Positions 53,351 to 63,937 of a stretch of DNA of 64,000 nt are shown piece by piece. Below the pieces are notes generated by a model. The model saw only the letters and a program-made list of their open reading frames with translations. It had not been told where the DNA came from and ran no database searches. The stretch's first letter is position 1. Each line of letters starts with the position of its first letter. The translations under genes and the position numbers were made by a program. Source of the stretch: Breviolum minutum Mf 1.05b.01 (lineage: Eukaryota > Sar > Dinophyceae > Suessiales > Symbiodiniaceae); NCBI GenBank assembly GCA_000507305.1, contig DF241637.1, positions 1 to 64,000 on the forward strand, in the 5' to 3' direction.

Positions 53351-53634
53351 TGCTTTAGCCTACTGCTTTTAGGATGCTAGCAAAGTTTGCAATTTTGTAG
53401 TGGGACAATGGCCATCAAATCCCGAAGTTTTTGATTTTGTAAGGATGCAGTGGCATCTGGTTACCCCAAACCATCCCAAAACCACGAGGAATCTTTGATA
53501 TTGCAATATCTGCACTTTTCGTAATTTTGGCATGTGGGCTGGATGAGTTTGGGCTGCTTTAGATACTTCAGTCTTTTGGAGTTTTCTACTAAGAATAGCC
53601 GCAAAATCATCCAAACCATCAGGTTTACGTTTCT
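53351..53634. repeat. Tandem duplication, copy 1
   Basis: This segment is nearly identical to 53717-54002, with a period of 366 bp and about 82 bp of dissimilar spacer. Both copies keep the same minus-strand open frame (KLQKTEVSKA..., LRKVQILQYQRFLVVLGW). Confidence 0.9.
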
Positions 53635-53716
53635 GTAGCTATGAGTGTTGGGGCTTGGGTTGTGTTTGGTTTGTGTTTTTTTCTCTGGAAAATGCTGGGT
53701 TGGGATATGTGTTTTT

Positions 53717-54002
53717 TGCTTTAACCTACTTCCTTTAGGATGCTAGCAGAGTTTGCAACTTTTGTAGTGGGACAATGGCCATCAAATCCCGAAGTTTTTG
53801 ATTTTGTAAGGATGCAGTGGCATCTGGTTACCCCAAACCATCCCAAAACCACGAGGAATCTTTGATATTGCAATATCTGCACTTTTCGTAATTTTGGCAT
53901 GTGGGCTGGATGAGTTTGGGGTGCTTTAGATACTTCAGTCTTTTGGAGTTTTCTACTAAGAACAGCCGCAAACTCATCCAAACCATCAGGTTTATGTTCC
54001 TG
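53717..54002. repeat. Tandem duplication, copy 2
   Basis: This is the second copy; differences from copy 1 are scattered substitutions and single-base indels at the ends. The shared minus frame remains open through the matching part. Confidence 0.9.
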
Positions 54003-54533
54003 CACAAACCAGCTTACAGTACTATATTACATATTACGTTCCTTTTTAATACCCCCCCCCCAAGTCTCTACAGAATCACCTGCCACTATAAAATTACAAA
54101 CTGGGGGGTTTTGAACACCACAAAAAATTAATCCCTACAGAATTGGTTACCCGACCTTGAATAGAATCTGTGGCAGTCAAAAAAAGTGCCCCCTACAAAG
54201 TCATAAGCCAGGCTCGTAGTAGCCTGAAATAAAAACTTAACAAAGAAATTTCTGTATAAAAAAAACGTTCTGTAGAGGGGTCAACCCGTGTGATTCTGTA
54301 GAGGAATTGGGTGGGGGTATTCATAAGGCCTGAAAAATTCCTGCTGCCGGGGTTGCACCTGGGAGGGTTGGGCCCCTTAGATTCCGATGACCTACCTGAA
54401 GTTATTCCAAGGAACTTGATCACCTTCAGCTTCATCTTTGAAAAAACATACGGTGATGCTGTTCCCACCTGGTCCCCAAAAAAGCGCAGGACTCAGTCGG
54501 AGGGGCCACAAGGTGGAAAATAGGACCCTCCTT

Positions 54534-54611
54534 TCGGGGTGCCAAATGGATGGGAATTGGGGTGCCACTAAGCAACCCCTTAGGGTTCAAATACCACCTG
54601 GAAAGGAGGGT
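54534..54611. mobile_element. MITE family G
   Basis: ACCCTCCTTTCGGGGTGCC ... GGAAAGGAGGGTGC. Diverged copies lie at about 1967-2050 and 4166-4260. Confidence 0.75.
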
Positions 54612-55157
54612 GCTGGTATACTGTACATATTATGTGTAGTTAGATGTAATTTTTAATGGGCATGTATATCCAGGTCAATAGGAGAAATTTGGGCAATGCC
54701 AATTCCCACCAATGGTTTCCCTCAACCACTCTCGGCAGAAGTTCGGTGTGTGAAAACATTTGGCTGTAACCATGAGTTTGGCGTCACCAGGACGTGATTT
54801 TCTTTGCGTGGAATTCTTTAAAGGTAGGTGCCATTTCATGGATTCTATCATGGGATGAACATCACTAACACTTTCTGGTATGTGTTTAAAAGTTCATTTT
54901 TTCTCAAACATCAAAGAGGTCGGACAAAGTTGGAAAGTTTCTAGAAAAACCAATCAAAATTATACAAACCACTGAAAAAAACACGTGGTGGAACTTGAAA
55001 TCACCAGCAGCTTTGATTCATTTGAATCCGTCCGACGGTAGATTTTTTACAACAGCTTATAGTTGGTAGTATCAGGCTACGTCGGGTTTCCTGCAAACCC
55101 GGGGGAACCGAACCTAAGACACAGTCCATGAATATATAATATACATTCATTTGAATA

Positions 55158-55245
55158 CCCGTGGAATCCGCGCATGGCATATTCACCTACATTTGGTTGA
55201 TTTTTATGGTAAATGTAGGAAAATATACCTTACATGGATGCTATA
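55158..55245. mobile_element. MITE family B, short-arm form
   Basis: The inner arms CACCTACATT and AATGTAGGAAAATATACC are intact; the outer arm is degraded. Confidence 0.7.
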
Positions 55246-55256
55246 CGATGGTATGG

Positions 55257-55454
55257 GATATAATTATCCCCTTCCCTTCTTGTCTGATTTTTGGTTCCAA
55301 GTTGAAAAATGAAATCAGGCTCGTATGGCCAGTCATGTTGTGCCTTGAAAATACTTTGGCAGCCACAACACGCCACAACCTTTCCAAAAGGAATCAATGT
55401 CAGCAAAACCAGCAATTTCCCAAGAGGAGGTTTTGAAACAACATGAAAATCATC
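55257..55454 (-). CDS. Candidate exon, unassigned
   Basis: The acceptor TTTATTTAG|G opens a frame starting DDFHVVSKPPLGKLLVLL and continuing through CCGCQSIFKAQHDWPYEPDF. No family is recognised and two other minus frames are partly open. Confidence 0.3.
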
Positions 55455-56132
55455 ACCTAAATAAACTCAAAACTATCTGCCTTAAGAAGGTGTTTTGTGC
55501 AAAGAAAATTTCAACAACTCAGCTTTGATCGTTCACTCACACTGCACTATTGAATGGCAAATCGCTGAAAATTACCATACATACGTTCAAGTATTTATAA
55601 ACATAGACACATATATTTGCCTTGTTTAATCTCCTCAATGTCGGTAAACTTACTGATCCCTTAACAAACACCTTCCCATTTTTACAGCAAGACAATACAA
55701 ATCGTCGGTTTTTCCAATTTTTCTCGCCATGGCACCCGGTTTTTCAGGTCCCAAATCCAAACCTCAGCAGGTTGAATGGTGAAACCAAATGGGACAGAAG
55801 GGGGCCCGTTTCAAGGTGGCAAGGTGCAGAATTTGGGGATCGATTTACAGAAATTTTGCAAAGTTCACGTCGTCCCCCCCCCTCCCCTGAATCAACATCA
55901 GCACTAATGTGGAGAAAATCATCATTTTAGACTAAATTTTGAAGGCGATGTTTCAAAAAAAAAATGTATAGCAAACCCTTATTGCCCTACCTCCCAAAAG
56001 ACAGAGAACATTTTTTGGACAAACATCTTGAAAAAACATTGCAGTCATGTTGCTGCACAGTGATACGCAGCGCACATGGGTGCGATGTGCGCAGCCCACT
56101 ATTATGAATTAATCATGCACAGTGCAGTCAAA

Positions 56133-56317
56133 AGTACTTACAGGAAAACTGTTTGGACCTGTATTCCTCGATTCGTGGTCAGCTCCAGCCTATGTAAGGA
56201 AGTGACAGTGCTACCGATTTCGGGTTTGCAACCTTTCAGGTATCTGGCAACAGACTTGCGTATTGCACGCAACTGCATTCCCGGTCTCGTTTCAAGGAGC
56301 GGCCACCAATGGCGTAC
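56133..56317 (-). CDS. Candidate coding segment, GC-richer, unassigned
   Basis: A minus frame of about 60 codons (LLETRPGMQLRAIRKSVARY ... EIGSTVTSLHRLELTTN) ends at TAA. The base composition differs from the flanks. It may be an exon or a relic of a coding sequence. Confidence 0.3.
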
Positions 56318-56562
56318 TACCTACTATGAACTCATCACAGCCTGCTAGCACAAGCAAGACTATTTTCGTTCGAGGTAAGGGTAACCCAAAAAACAATTTA
56401 ACAATCTTCTGAGGCGCGAATCCCCAGCTCTAGAAACAACTGCAAAAGACCCTGAACCCCTTTATTCTTTCGAGTTTCGATTTCAAACTCTTGTTCTCTG
56501 TTCTGGATTGGAAAAAGCCAATCATAGACAAACATCATTCCATTTGCTGAACACGAAGTCTT

Positions 56563-56660
56563 CTAGTTGGTGGTATCAACCTATCTGAAAAATATGAGTC
56601 AAAATGGGAATCTTCCCCAAATAGGGTTGAAAAAAAATGATATTTGAAACCACCACCCAG
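56563..56660. mobile_element. MITE family A
   Basis: This full-length copy has one T-to-A change in the left arm (GGTGGTATCAAC). Confidence 0.8.
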
Positions 56661-56691
56661 TGTTTCTTTGAACATGGCAGCTGCTTGTCAG

Positions 56692-56785
56692 ATCCATGTC
56701 TGGTTCTCTGAACAAATCATAAAGGCTCGTCAAATCGATCTTGTGCGTCTTATGGGCGTGTTGAAGTTTCATTGACCATCCAATC
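56692..56785 (-). CDS. Candidate exon, unassigned
   Basis: After CTTCATAG|G the frame reads IGWSMKLQHAHKTHKIDLTS and LYDLFREPDMD. It is protein-like without a recognised family, and the right boundary is unclear. Confidence 0.3.
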
Positions 56786-58023
56786 CCTATGAAGGGTGGA
56801 CGCATTGTCTTGATGACATGCTATGGCCAAAATGGGTGTGCAAACGATCTATGTACAAGCACTTATGACCCTTGGATAAAAGCTAGAATTGTCCCGAATC
56901 TTTCTGCCAAAGTTTGCCCCATTGGCCAGCCCCCATGGCTAAAAACGAGCAAATTCAGGGCTAAACAAGCCTGTCAGTACATCCGTTTCATGCCCCTTTT
57001 TTGCTCTGGCCTAACTTCCCTTAGGTCGTCAAAAAGTTCCCAGCAGAAATTAACCTGTCAGACATCCGGGCTTTTCAAAAAACATCCTGAGTTTTGATGA
57101 TTAATTTGGTCCAGCGTGATTGCGCATAAGCTTGATTCACATCATTTCCCATTATTTTTCGTTTGAACACTGCAGCTAAGGCACCATGGTGATCTCTCTT
57201 TGCCAAGCAGTCACAGAGCAAAGGTTTGGAAGTCAAAGAAGACCTGACAAATTCGTGGCGAAGTGGCGAAGTTTCTGCAGGTTAAAGCTGCTATCTATCT
57301 GAGTCCTTGAGTCGTTTACTTAAAATTCCAACAAAAATTTGGTTGGCAATATGTGGTGCCGGCTACAACTGCTTGTTGTTGACCCTGCTTTAGCCATCAC
57401 CACAAGAAAAGAGAGCAAAACATCTCTTGAAGTTTGCATCCTTCAGCAGAACAAGATATCATCTTGGCACCCCAAATGCATGGACATTAAGACATTTAAA
57501 ACATGTTCAAAGGAGCTACAACGAAAAGACCAGTGATTCCATCTCTTCACAGACTGAGTGGTTTCTGTTGAAGGGTTTTCATCATGGGCTATGATTGATC
57601 CTGCTTATGACCGAGGGTAGTTTCAAACCCCAACCCCAATTCAGCTTTCACAAACGTGTATACACTATGAGTCGTAGTATCCTAGGAACGATCAAATCCG
57701 ACATCCCACCCACCAAAGAGAAAAGAAAAGAACAACATCTTCCAACATGTCGACTGGGAGGGGATATTAGCTCGTTTCTGGGAAGGGTACAGCCCTGAAA
57801 TCAAACGAATCGATACCTGAAATTACCTGGTTGGCCATCTGAAAAATGCTAGTCGAATTGGACCATTTCCCCAGGGATCCGGATGAGAATAAAAAATCTT
57901 TGAAGTTCCACCACCTAGGAAATTACTAATTAAGATCCTCATTTTCATTGTTCCATAAGTTCCATGTCATTAATCAACTCAACTGAGCCGCGAATAAGAC
58001 CCGGCCGGCTACTTTCCATGAAA

Positions 58024-58115
58024 TACTGGTTGCTTAACAGGGATCCTTTTTATGTTTTATTATAATCCCTACTTAATTGGCTTAGCATAATGCCCTACAT
58101 ACCCTAAACAACCAG
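58024..58115. mobile_element. MITE family I
   Basis: TACTGGTTGCTTAACAGGGAT ends pair with ACCCTAAACAACCAG. Confidence 0.7.
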
Positions 58116-58295
58116 GGTTTTTGTTAAGTTATTGTTTGGAATCCTGCAAGAACCCAGCCTTTCCGTTCCCGCCTGCCAGTAACGTCGTCATGCCGTCGCA
58201 CGGGCGTTTCAAATAAACTCGCAGGGAGTCGTGGCGGGGTAGCAGTGTAGTACCTCGGGGACGTTTAGCTGCTTAGCCCGTGATGGTGCCACGAA

Positions 58296-58391
58296 CCCAT
58301 AGGATCCATGTCAAGTATGGTATATTCTCCTACATTTGGCTTGAATTTATAGTAAATGTAGGTAAACAAAACCATCACATGGATCCTATGG
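58296..58391. mobile_element. MITE family B
   Basis: A full palindrome with CCCATAGGATCCATG and its reverse complement at the ends. Confidence 0.8.
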
Positions 58392-58521
58392 TAACCTACA
58401 ATGTCAAATGTGTTCCAGGATTCCCCGACGTTCTTAAAAAAAGTTGGGTCTCACAAAAAGGGACTGTTTCCACAAAAACTGAAACATGGGGTGAACGGGT
58501 AAAACAACCCCACTTACTACC

Positions 58522-58652
58522 AGGTGGGCCCCTACCGTACCGGTTATAAATGGGGGTTTTGGGGGCCCTATAAATGGCCTGAAAAAAGGGTAACTGGGGT
58601 TATAACCCTATACTTATAGAAGTTATAAACCCATTTTTAACTGGAGACGGGG
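58522..58652. mobile_element. Inverted-repeat element, single copy
   Basis: AGGTGGGCCCC at the left pairs with GGGGCCCACCCT at the right; in between are GGTTATAA/TTATAACC-type inner repeats. No other copy was seen. Confidence 0.5.
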
Positions 58653-59142
58653 CCCACCCTGTACTACTGGTCTATACTAAAGTTTCTATGGGATTTCGTG
58701 GCTGAGCTTCAATCCCAACACAACTGTTCACGGGCCCATCATTGAGGGATGGTGACAGTACTGGAACCAAAGATTGATGTCGACATCATAGTTGCATTCA
58801 CTACATATTTGTAAAGAGTCACGATATATTGAATATAGATATATTGTATATAGATATATAGATATCTATTTATATTCTGAGACAACCAGTAACAAAACAA
58901 GAAACCACACTCAAAAATTCTCCAAATGAACATTTGGAGGGAGCGGAGGTTTCCAAACTCGCATGGGATTTTTTTTTCATCACCCCCTTTTCAACTACGA
59001 GCTGCCCGGGAAAGCCAAAGAAGTGGATGGCAGGAATCGCCAAGTAGTTCCTCAGGAATTGTTTTTTTTTGCAGTGCCCAGACCAACACATCTGAATATC
59101 ACAAAACTCGCAAGTTAAACAAAAACATGGAAGAACACAACA

Positions 59143-59238
59143 CTAGTTGGTGGTTTCAACCCATTTGAAAAGTATTAGTCAAAATGGGAATCTTCCCCAA
59201 ATAGGGATGAAAAAAAAATATCCAAAACCACAACCTAG
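59143..59238. mobile_element. MITE family A flanked by a 21-bp direct repeat
   Basis: A full-length copy; about 21 bp of flank at 59121-59141 is repeated at 59240-59260. Confidence 0.8.
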
Positions 59239-60065
59239 AAAAAACATGGAAGAACACAACAAAAACATCGCATCTCCTCGGCTCTAGGGGTGGCTTGGCT
59301 GGGTAGTGTAAATCTTCTCCAGATACCTTGTTTGATGCCTGGGAAGGAGTGAAACAAGACTATGAAAAACACCAATCCAATGGTGATTTAGTGATGAGTT
59401 TCATTGGGGTAAACAATCAGTCTAAAAACAAATCCAAGTCAGAATTTGCAATCTACACAATTGATCACAATCCTCTATGTATATAGTATATAGTATATAG
59501 TCCCTTTCACACCAGAATCCTTTTAGCACGCCCCTCTTAGAATAGGCTTGATGACTAAACAGTCAAATCTTGTGGTGGATCTCACAAGCCATCGTATTCA
59601 CACCCCAAATATGAACATATATGAATCAGGCTCAAATTCTCCCTAGAGCAGTGGTCAGAAGCCCTATTGCTTCACTAGACTGATTAGACTACAATAAGAC
59701 ATTGTCATCAGCTTCAGAGTATTTCAGAGTAGGATGGTTGTTTGACCCCATTGTATCCAAAGATTTTCATTCACAAAAGGATTACCATTTCTTCTTGCAA
59801 TGCAAGAACTCTCTAATTTCACGGCACAGCACAGTATCGGGGTGCTGCTTTTCGAATCGTTGATGTCACCAAAGAGGTTTAATTGGAAGACCATGAAGAG
59901 CAAATGACCATAATTCCCAAAACCTGAATTTAAAAGTATTTTGGGGGTATATCCCTTTACTATACTACCTTTTGGGGATGACCTTTGCCGGCATTTTTGG
60001 AAAACTGGTCACTATAATTTGCCATGAAGAAATCAAGATGAACGTGCCGTACGTGGGTCACAAAC

Positions 60066-60128
60066 TTGCGATCGTATTCCAACCATCCATTTTCAGCTGC
60101 GAAAATGTTAGTTTCAGGGAGGGTAATA
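60066..60128. mobile_element. MITE family D, right half
   Basis: Only the right half (CCAACCATCCATTTTCAGC ... TTAGTTTCAGGGAGGGTA) is clear. Confidence 0.55.
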
Positions 60129-60364
60129 CCAACCGATGGATGGACCCCAATCTCGGGTCCAAAAATCAACCCGTGACTGTGCAAATTTCTGTGTGACGGT
60201 AGTTTTTTTTAGCCCGGCTCTATTAACCAAAGAAAAGATACACCCAAGCAAATAATTGAATCTAATAATCATGTATAATCAATCTAACTTTTTTTTTGCC
60301 TTTTGTGAGCAATACTTACTTTTCTCCACTTTGGAATTTGCATGGTGTTTTTTTGGCGGGCAGG

Positions 60365-60480
60365 TATCCTCACTGAAACTAATATATAGCACCTAAAAAT
60401 TGATAGTTGGAAGACAAACAGATGCCTTCTGGGTCTTGGCCTAAACAAACGGAGGTGTTGTCAGTTTTAGGGAAGGGGGG
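60365..60480. mobile_element. MITE family D
   Basis: TATCCTCACTGAAACTAATA ... GTTTTAGGGAAGGG. Confidence 0.65.
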
Positions 60481-60623
60481 ATTTGTTTGCTGCGAAAAAA
60501 GGCTCGCATTGCCAAACAAGTTGGAGTTATGCTCCATATCTGGTGGCGTCACCAACAACTTTCGCGCACGACCTAGGTAATTCCCGAAAGAAAAGGTGAG
60601 CAGTGAGCAAAAGCCTGGGCTTA

Positions 60624-60712
60624 TACCACCCAGTTATAGGGGATTATACCAACCATGTTAATATAGGGATTGTAATAAACCATGATAAGGATGCCTATGA
60701 ACCAACCAGTAT
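60624..60712. mobile_element. MITE family I, opposite orientation
   Basis: TACCACCCAGTTATA ... GATGCCTATGAACCAACCAGT. Confidence 0.6.
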
Positions 60713-60738
60713 AATTACGCGCCATAAAACAGACATAG

Positions 60739-60824
60739 TATATTCCTGAAACTAGGTCTTCCCAAAATCAAATTTCATCTTCGAACCACAATTCTTAGGT
60801 CCCATTATAGTTTCAGGAAGGGCA
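60739..60824. mobile_element. MITE family D, short
   Basis: TATATTCCTGAAACTA ... TATAGTTTCAGGAAGGG. Confidence 0.65.
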
Positions 60825-60887
60825 TGCCGTTTTGCTGAGAGTTGTTGTGTTTCAATCCAAACTTTGGTGCAAAGGTCCGACCGTATT

Positions 60888-60990
60888 TACCCTCTTGGGA
60901 AGGATCACGTACCCCCCTACCGTTTGGCACTTTTGAGTCGATGATTTTCCGAACTTCCCAAGGTGGGATGTGCTCGTTCGCTGGAGGATA
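60888..60990. mobile_element. MITE family E
   Basis: TACCCTCTTGGGAAGGATCA ... CGTTCGCTGGAGGATA, diverged. Confidence 0.6.
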
Positions 60991-61518
60991 TTTTTCAAGA
61001 ATGATCAGTCTTTGAGACGGTTTCATGTGAGATAACCGAAGTGGATGTGATGTTAATATGTGTAGTGTCATAAATTGCTTACATGCTTCTATGCTCGTCC
61101 TTATGTCAGCAAAGTAGTTTGTATCTGGGGGCCCAAATGTATCCCATCAATAAGAACATGATTTGGAAGCAATGCAGGCCATCCAGTCCATCTAAATCTA
61201 AATTGCGCCTTCAGAGATTCCAAGTGCATCCAAAGTACCTGATTTCACTCCTACAAATATCATTGGAACATCGTTTCTTGGAATATGTCTTCTTGGGATG
61301 TCAAATATCATGATATGCCAAATTGTTCTAGAACAATGGTTCCTGCACCTTCATCCTTCTCCGGCCTTTAGAGTTGTGTTACACCACTTTATGCATGATA
61401 AACATGTACCAGCATTTCTTTACTTGCAAATAATATGTAAGGACAAGCTTCAGACACACCACCCCCCCAACACATCTTGCTTTTCCAAAGAAACTAATAT
61501 AACACAAAACATCTAAAC

Positions 61519-61697
61519 CGCTGCATCCCCCAACAACAAGTTAATCGTCGCTTCCTTTGGATTTTTCGGTTCTGCAAATTTTTCCATCTCCGAGGGACAG
61601 CGTCTGAAGAGAGTTAATGAATGATCCACAGGAATCAAACCATCAGCTTCTCCATGAATAAACAACGTTGAACACGAGACATTCGCAATGACATTAC
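61519..61697 (-). CDS. Hydrolase exon with CSTLFIHGEADGLIPVDHS
   Basis: This 179-bp exon has two split bases plus 59 codons, acceptor GAGTCAG|G and donor GTTTAG. It contains the H-G-x-x-D loop and the following S-L-x-L-F-x-x-C helix. Confidence 0.9.
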
Positions 61698-63473
61698 CTG
61701 ACTCGTTACTTTGTCTCAATTTTTGGTTGGTCGTCGTTTTTCAGCGTGGATAAAAAATGCATCCTTTTTGGTGGGGTTTGGATGCAGCAAATGCTTTGGC
61801 AAATTCGTGCAAGTCGCTAAAATGCTCATGGATATGTCAGTTCCAGGAGGGTTCTGCTTTCAAGAAGAAACATACAGAGTTGACACATGTTGACTCTGAT
61901 TAAAAACTCTAAAACACCTATGTTTCACCCCAGTCGATAAGATCAACATGTCCAGGATGATTCAGGATGTTCGTGGTCAAAGTCAAGTTTAAGCTTGGCG
62001 GATTACTCTCATTGTCCCCCGTATCAACGAATCACAAAAAACGGGTGGATTGCCATCATTTTAAGCTTCTAAAAGTGATATTCAAAATCCTCCCAAAAGT
62101 GGGACATATAGCAAAACCTCTTAGGATGACCCTGCGTTTTCCAGAAAAAAATGAGCTCATCCCCATATCGTGCTATATCTACTTAGCCCGTTGAACCATA
62201 CGAGTCTATTCCAATACAAGGACAACAAAAACAAGGAGAAAAACAATGATGCACACAAGTTGAAAGGATACATATAGACTGATATGTATAGACAAAAATA
62301 TGTGTTGCCAATATTTCTGAGCATAAAAGAACATTTTAGAACACCTGTCCACAGTGGTAGCTGTCACTTTTCCTAAAGCTTTGTGATACGGACCAACATG
62401 ATTATAAAAAAACTGGCCTAGAAGAGGAGATTCCTTTTTGCAAACCATCATTTTCAGGTTCTAGCCGCGTTCTAGCGCCTTGGGTTTTGGTAGTTGGATA
62501 CAGCGGAGGAGTAGAACGTGCTGGGGAATGGATCTACCATGAATTCTACACTGCCCAGTCTGCCCATGGATGAATTCCCAAACAATTGCCCAACTAATAT
62601 ATATATATATACTTGGCAAAACATTAGGCTCCTTTCCAAAATGATTAAACTTTAATTTCGTAGCTTAACGGATTCCAAGATTTTACAATCAACTCAAAGG
62701 GGCTGGTTGTTCGGGTTTAAGAGATTTAAAAAACTTCGCCAACCATCAACTGGTTGTTGCTCAACCCTTGGTCATCCATGGCTCATTTGCTCACAAAGCA
62801 CAGCCCAGTCAAGCAACCATTGTTGAATCGTTCTTGAAATGCCAGGGCCAAAAGTGAACCACCAATGCTTTGTACAGCTGCACGGATGGAGAGAAAGGCT
62901 GAAACCAAAATCCTGACGAGAGGGCTAAGGGCTACTGAACATTTGCTATGAAATGAGGTCAATGGTGAAATAATTCAACCAAACAATTCAACATTCTCCC
63001 AATATTTTCACATGAAAACGCCAACACCATCACATTTGTGTTACAATGAAACTGGTCAATGTAGACACCTTTCAGGGGCCATGTTTTGCTCACGGTATAC
63101 TTACGTAACCAACCACCCTAGTACTTGTTTTGCTAATGAACTGTACTGTAGTACAGTAAGAAAAAACGGGTGTTTATCACCTGAGTCTATTTTGTACAGC
63201 CTCTTGGTAAGTGATACCGATACCGTATATACTTTCAACTACTGAGACGGAACATCCCAAAATAGATACATGAGCCATGGGAACTCACAACCTTCAGTTT
63301 TATTGGTAGTAACCCATTTGTTCGGGGTTTAAAACCATCATTTTTCATGGTTTTGGGTTTGGGGGTCCAAGGGAATACTTCATTGATGACTTCTTGGCGG
63401 TTATAAAACCGCTCAACCAAGGCTCAATCCACCAACCGGAAAGCGCGAGGCCAAATAGATGGCTGGACCACTC
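61519..63473 (-). CDS. ABHD17-like alpha/beta-hydrolase gene, partial
   Basis: Three minus-strand exons (63426-63473, 62863-62912, 61519-61697) follow the ABHD17/BEM46 serine-hydrolase order. They give SGPAIYLASRFPVGG after the nucleophile elbow, ILVSAFLSIRAAVQSIG, then CSTLFIHGEADGLIPVDHS with the catalytic-type Asp of HG-x-x-D. Phases agree at both junctions (2+1 and 1+2). About 15 family residues are missing between exons 2 and 3, so another exon may lie between them. The first intron has a GA donor (GGATT|GAGCCT) and all three acceptors are AG|G. The G-x-S-x-G exon should lie between 63474 and the right edge but was not found. In exon 3 the usual E-H-N around the catalytic His reads E-A-T. 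Members are typically lipases or depalmitoylases at membranes; the substrate here is unknown. Confidence 0.85.
62863..62912 (-). CDS. Hydrolase exon ILVSAFLSIRAAVQSI
   Basis: Acceptor CTCGTCAG|G, donor GTGGTT. It corresponds to the I/V-L-x-S-P-F-x-S-I-R segment of the family. Confidence 0.87.
63426..63473 (-). CDS. Hydrolase exon SGPAIYLASRFPVGGL
   Basis: Acceptor ATTCAAG|G, GA donor at 63425. This is the segment directly after the nucleophile elbow of ABHD17-type hydrolases. Confidence 0.85.
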
Positions 63474-63871
63474 CTTGAATGAGATGCAGGGACCCTTTCA
63501 TGACCATGCTAAAAAAAACAAACCAATCCTGCCATGTTTTTTTTCTGAAGAGGTTCCTGGAGATTGTCAGGTTCAAATTGGGGTGATTTTTCGGTGTATC
63601 CATATATGAAAATCAAAGAAACAATCATATTCTAAGCCTGCAACCTTGATATCCTTCACTTTTTTGAAGGCCACTTTGGTAGTTTATCTCATTCCTTGCA
63701 ATGCAGGATTTCTTGAACAGGACCATTTGTTTCACAAACTCATGATATCCCAAAAATAAAAAGAACATGTTTTCCACGCACGTTGAGTGAACTACCCAGC
63801 ACTCACAACTTTACTACCAGAAAGCACTGCTGTATCTCAAAGAGATATGAAGGGAACTGACAAGCTCTTAC

Positions 63872-63937
63872 ATTCAAAATGGATCATGGATTGAGAAAAA
63901 AACGCAGCCTCATATTTGGTTGCAACGAAATCAGTTC
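63872..63937 (-). CDS. Candidate exon, unassigned
   Basis: This 66-bp exon-like unit reads TDFVATKYEAAFFSQSMIHF with acceptor CATTCAG|G and donor GTAAGAG. It may be an upstream exon of the hydrolase gene, but its phase does not join directly to 63473 and I do not recognise the sequence. Confidence 0.45.

Larger units (their letters stand above)
52983..54301. repeat. Cluster of dispersed TTYTGTAG motifs
   Basis: By hand I find nine TTTTGTAG/CTACAAAA (52983, 53021, 53085, 53152, 53229, 53248, 53306, 53393, 53760) and six TTCTGTAG/CTACAGAA (53041, 53631, 54068, 54135, 54268, 54294) on both strands, with unrelated sequence between. Some fall in the tandem duplication and the inverted-repeat element, but most do not. 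Confidence 0.7.
57100..61518. other. No gene that can be named, 3' side of the hydrolase gene
   Basis: This should contain the last hydrolase exon(s), which I could not find. It is dense in MITEs (A, B, D, E, I). An open plus frame at 57339-57536 has no support. Confidence 0.4.
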
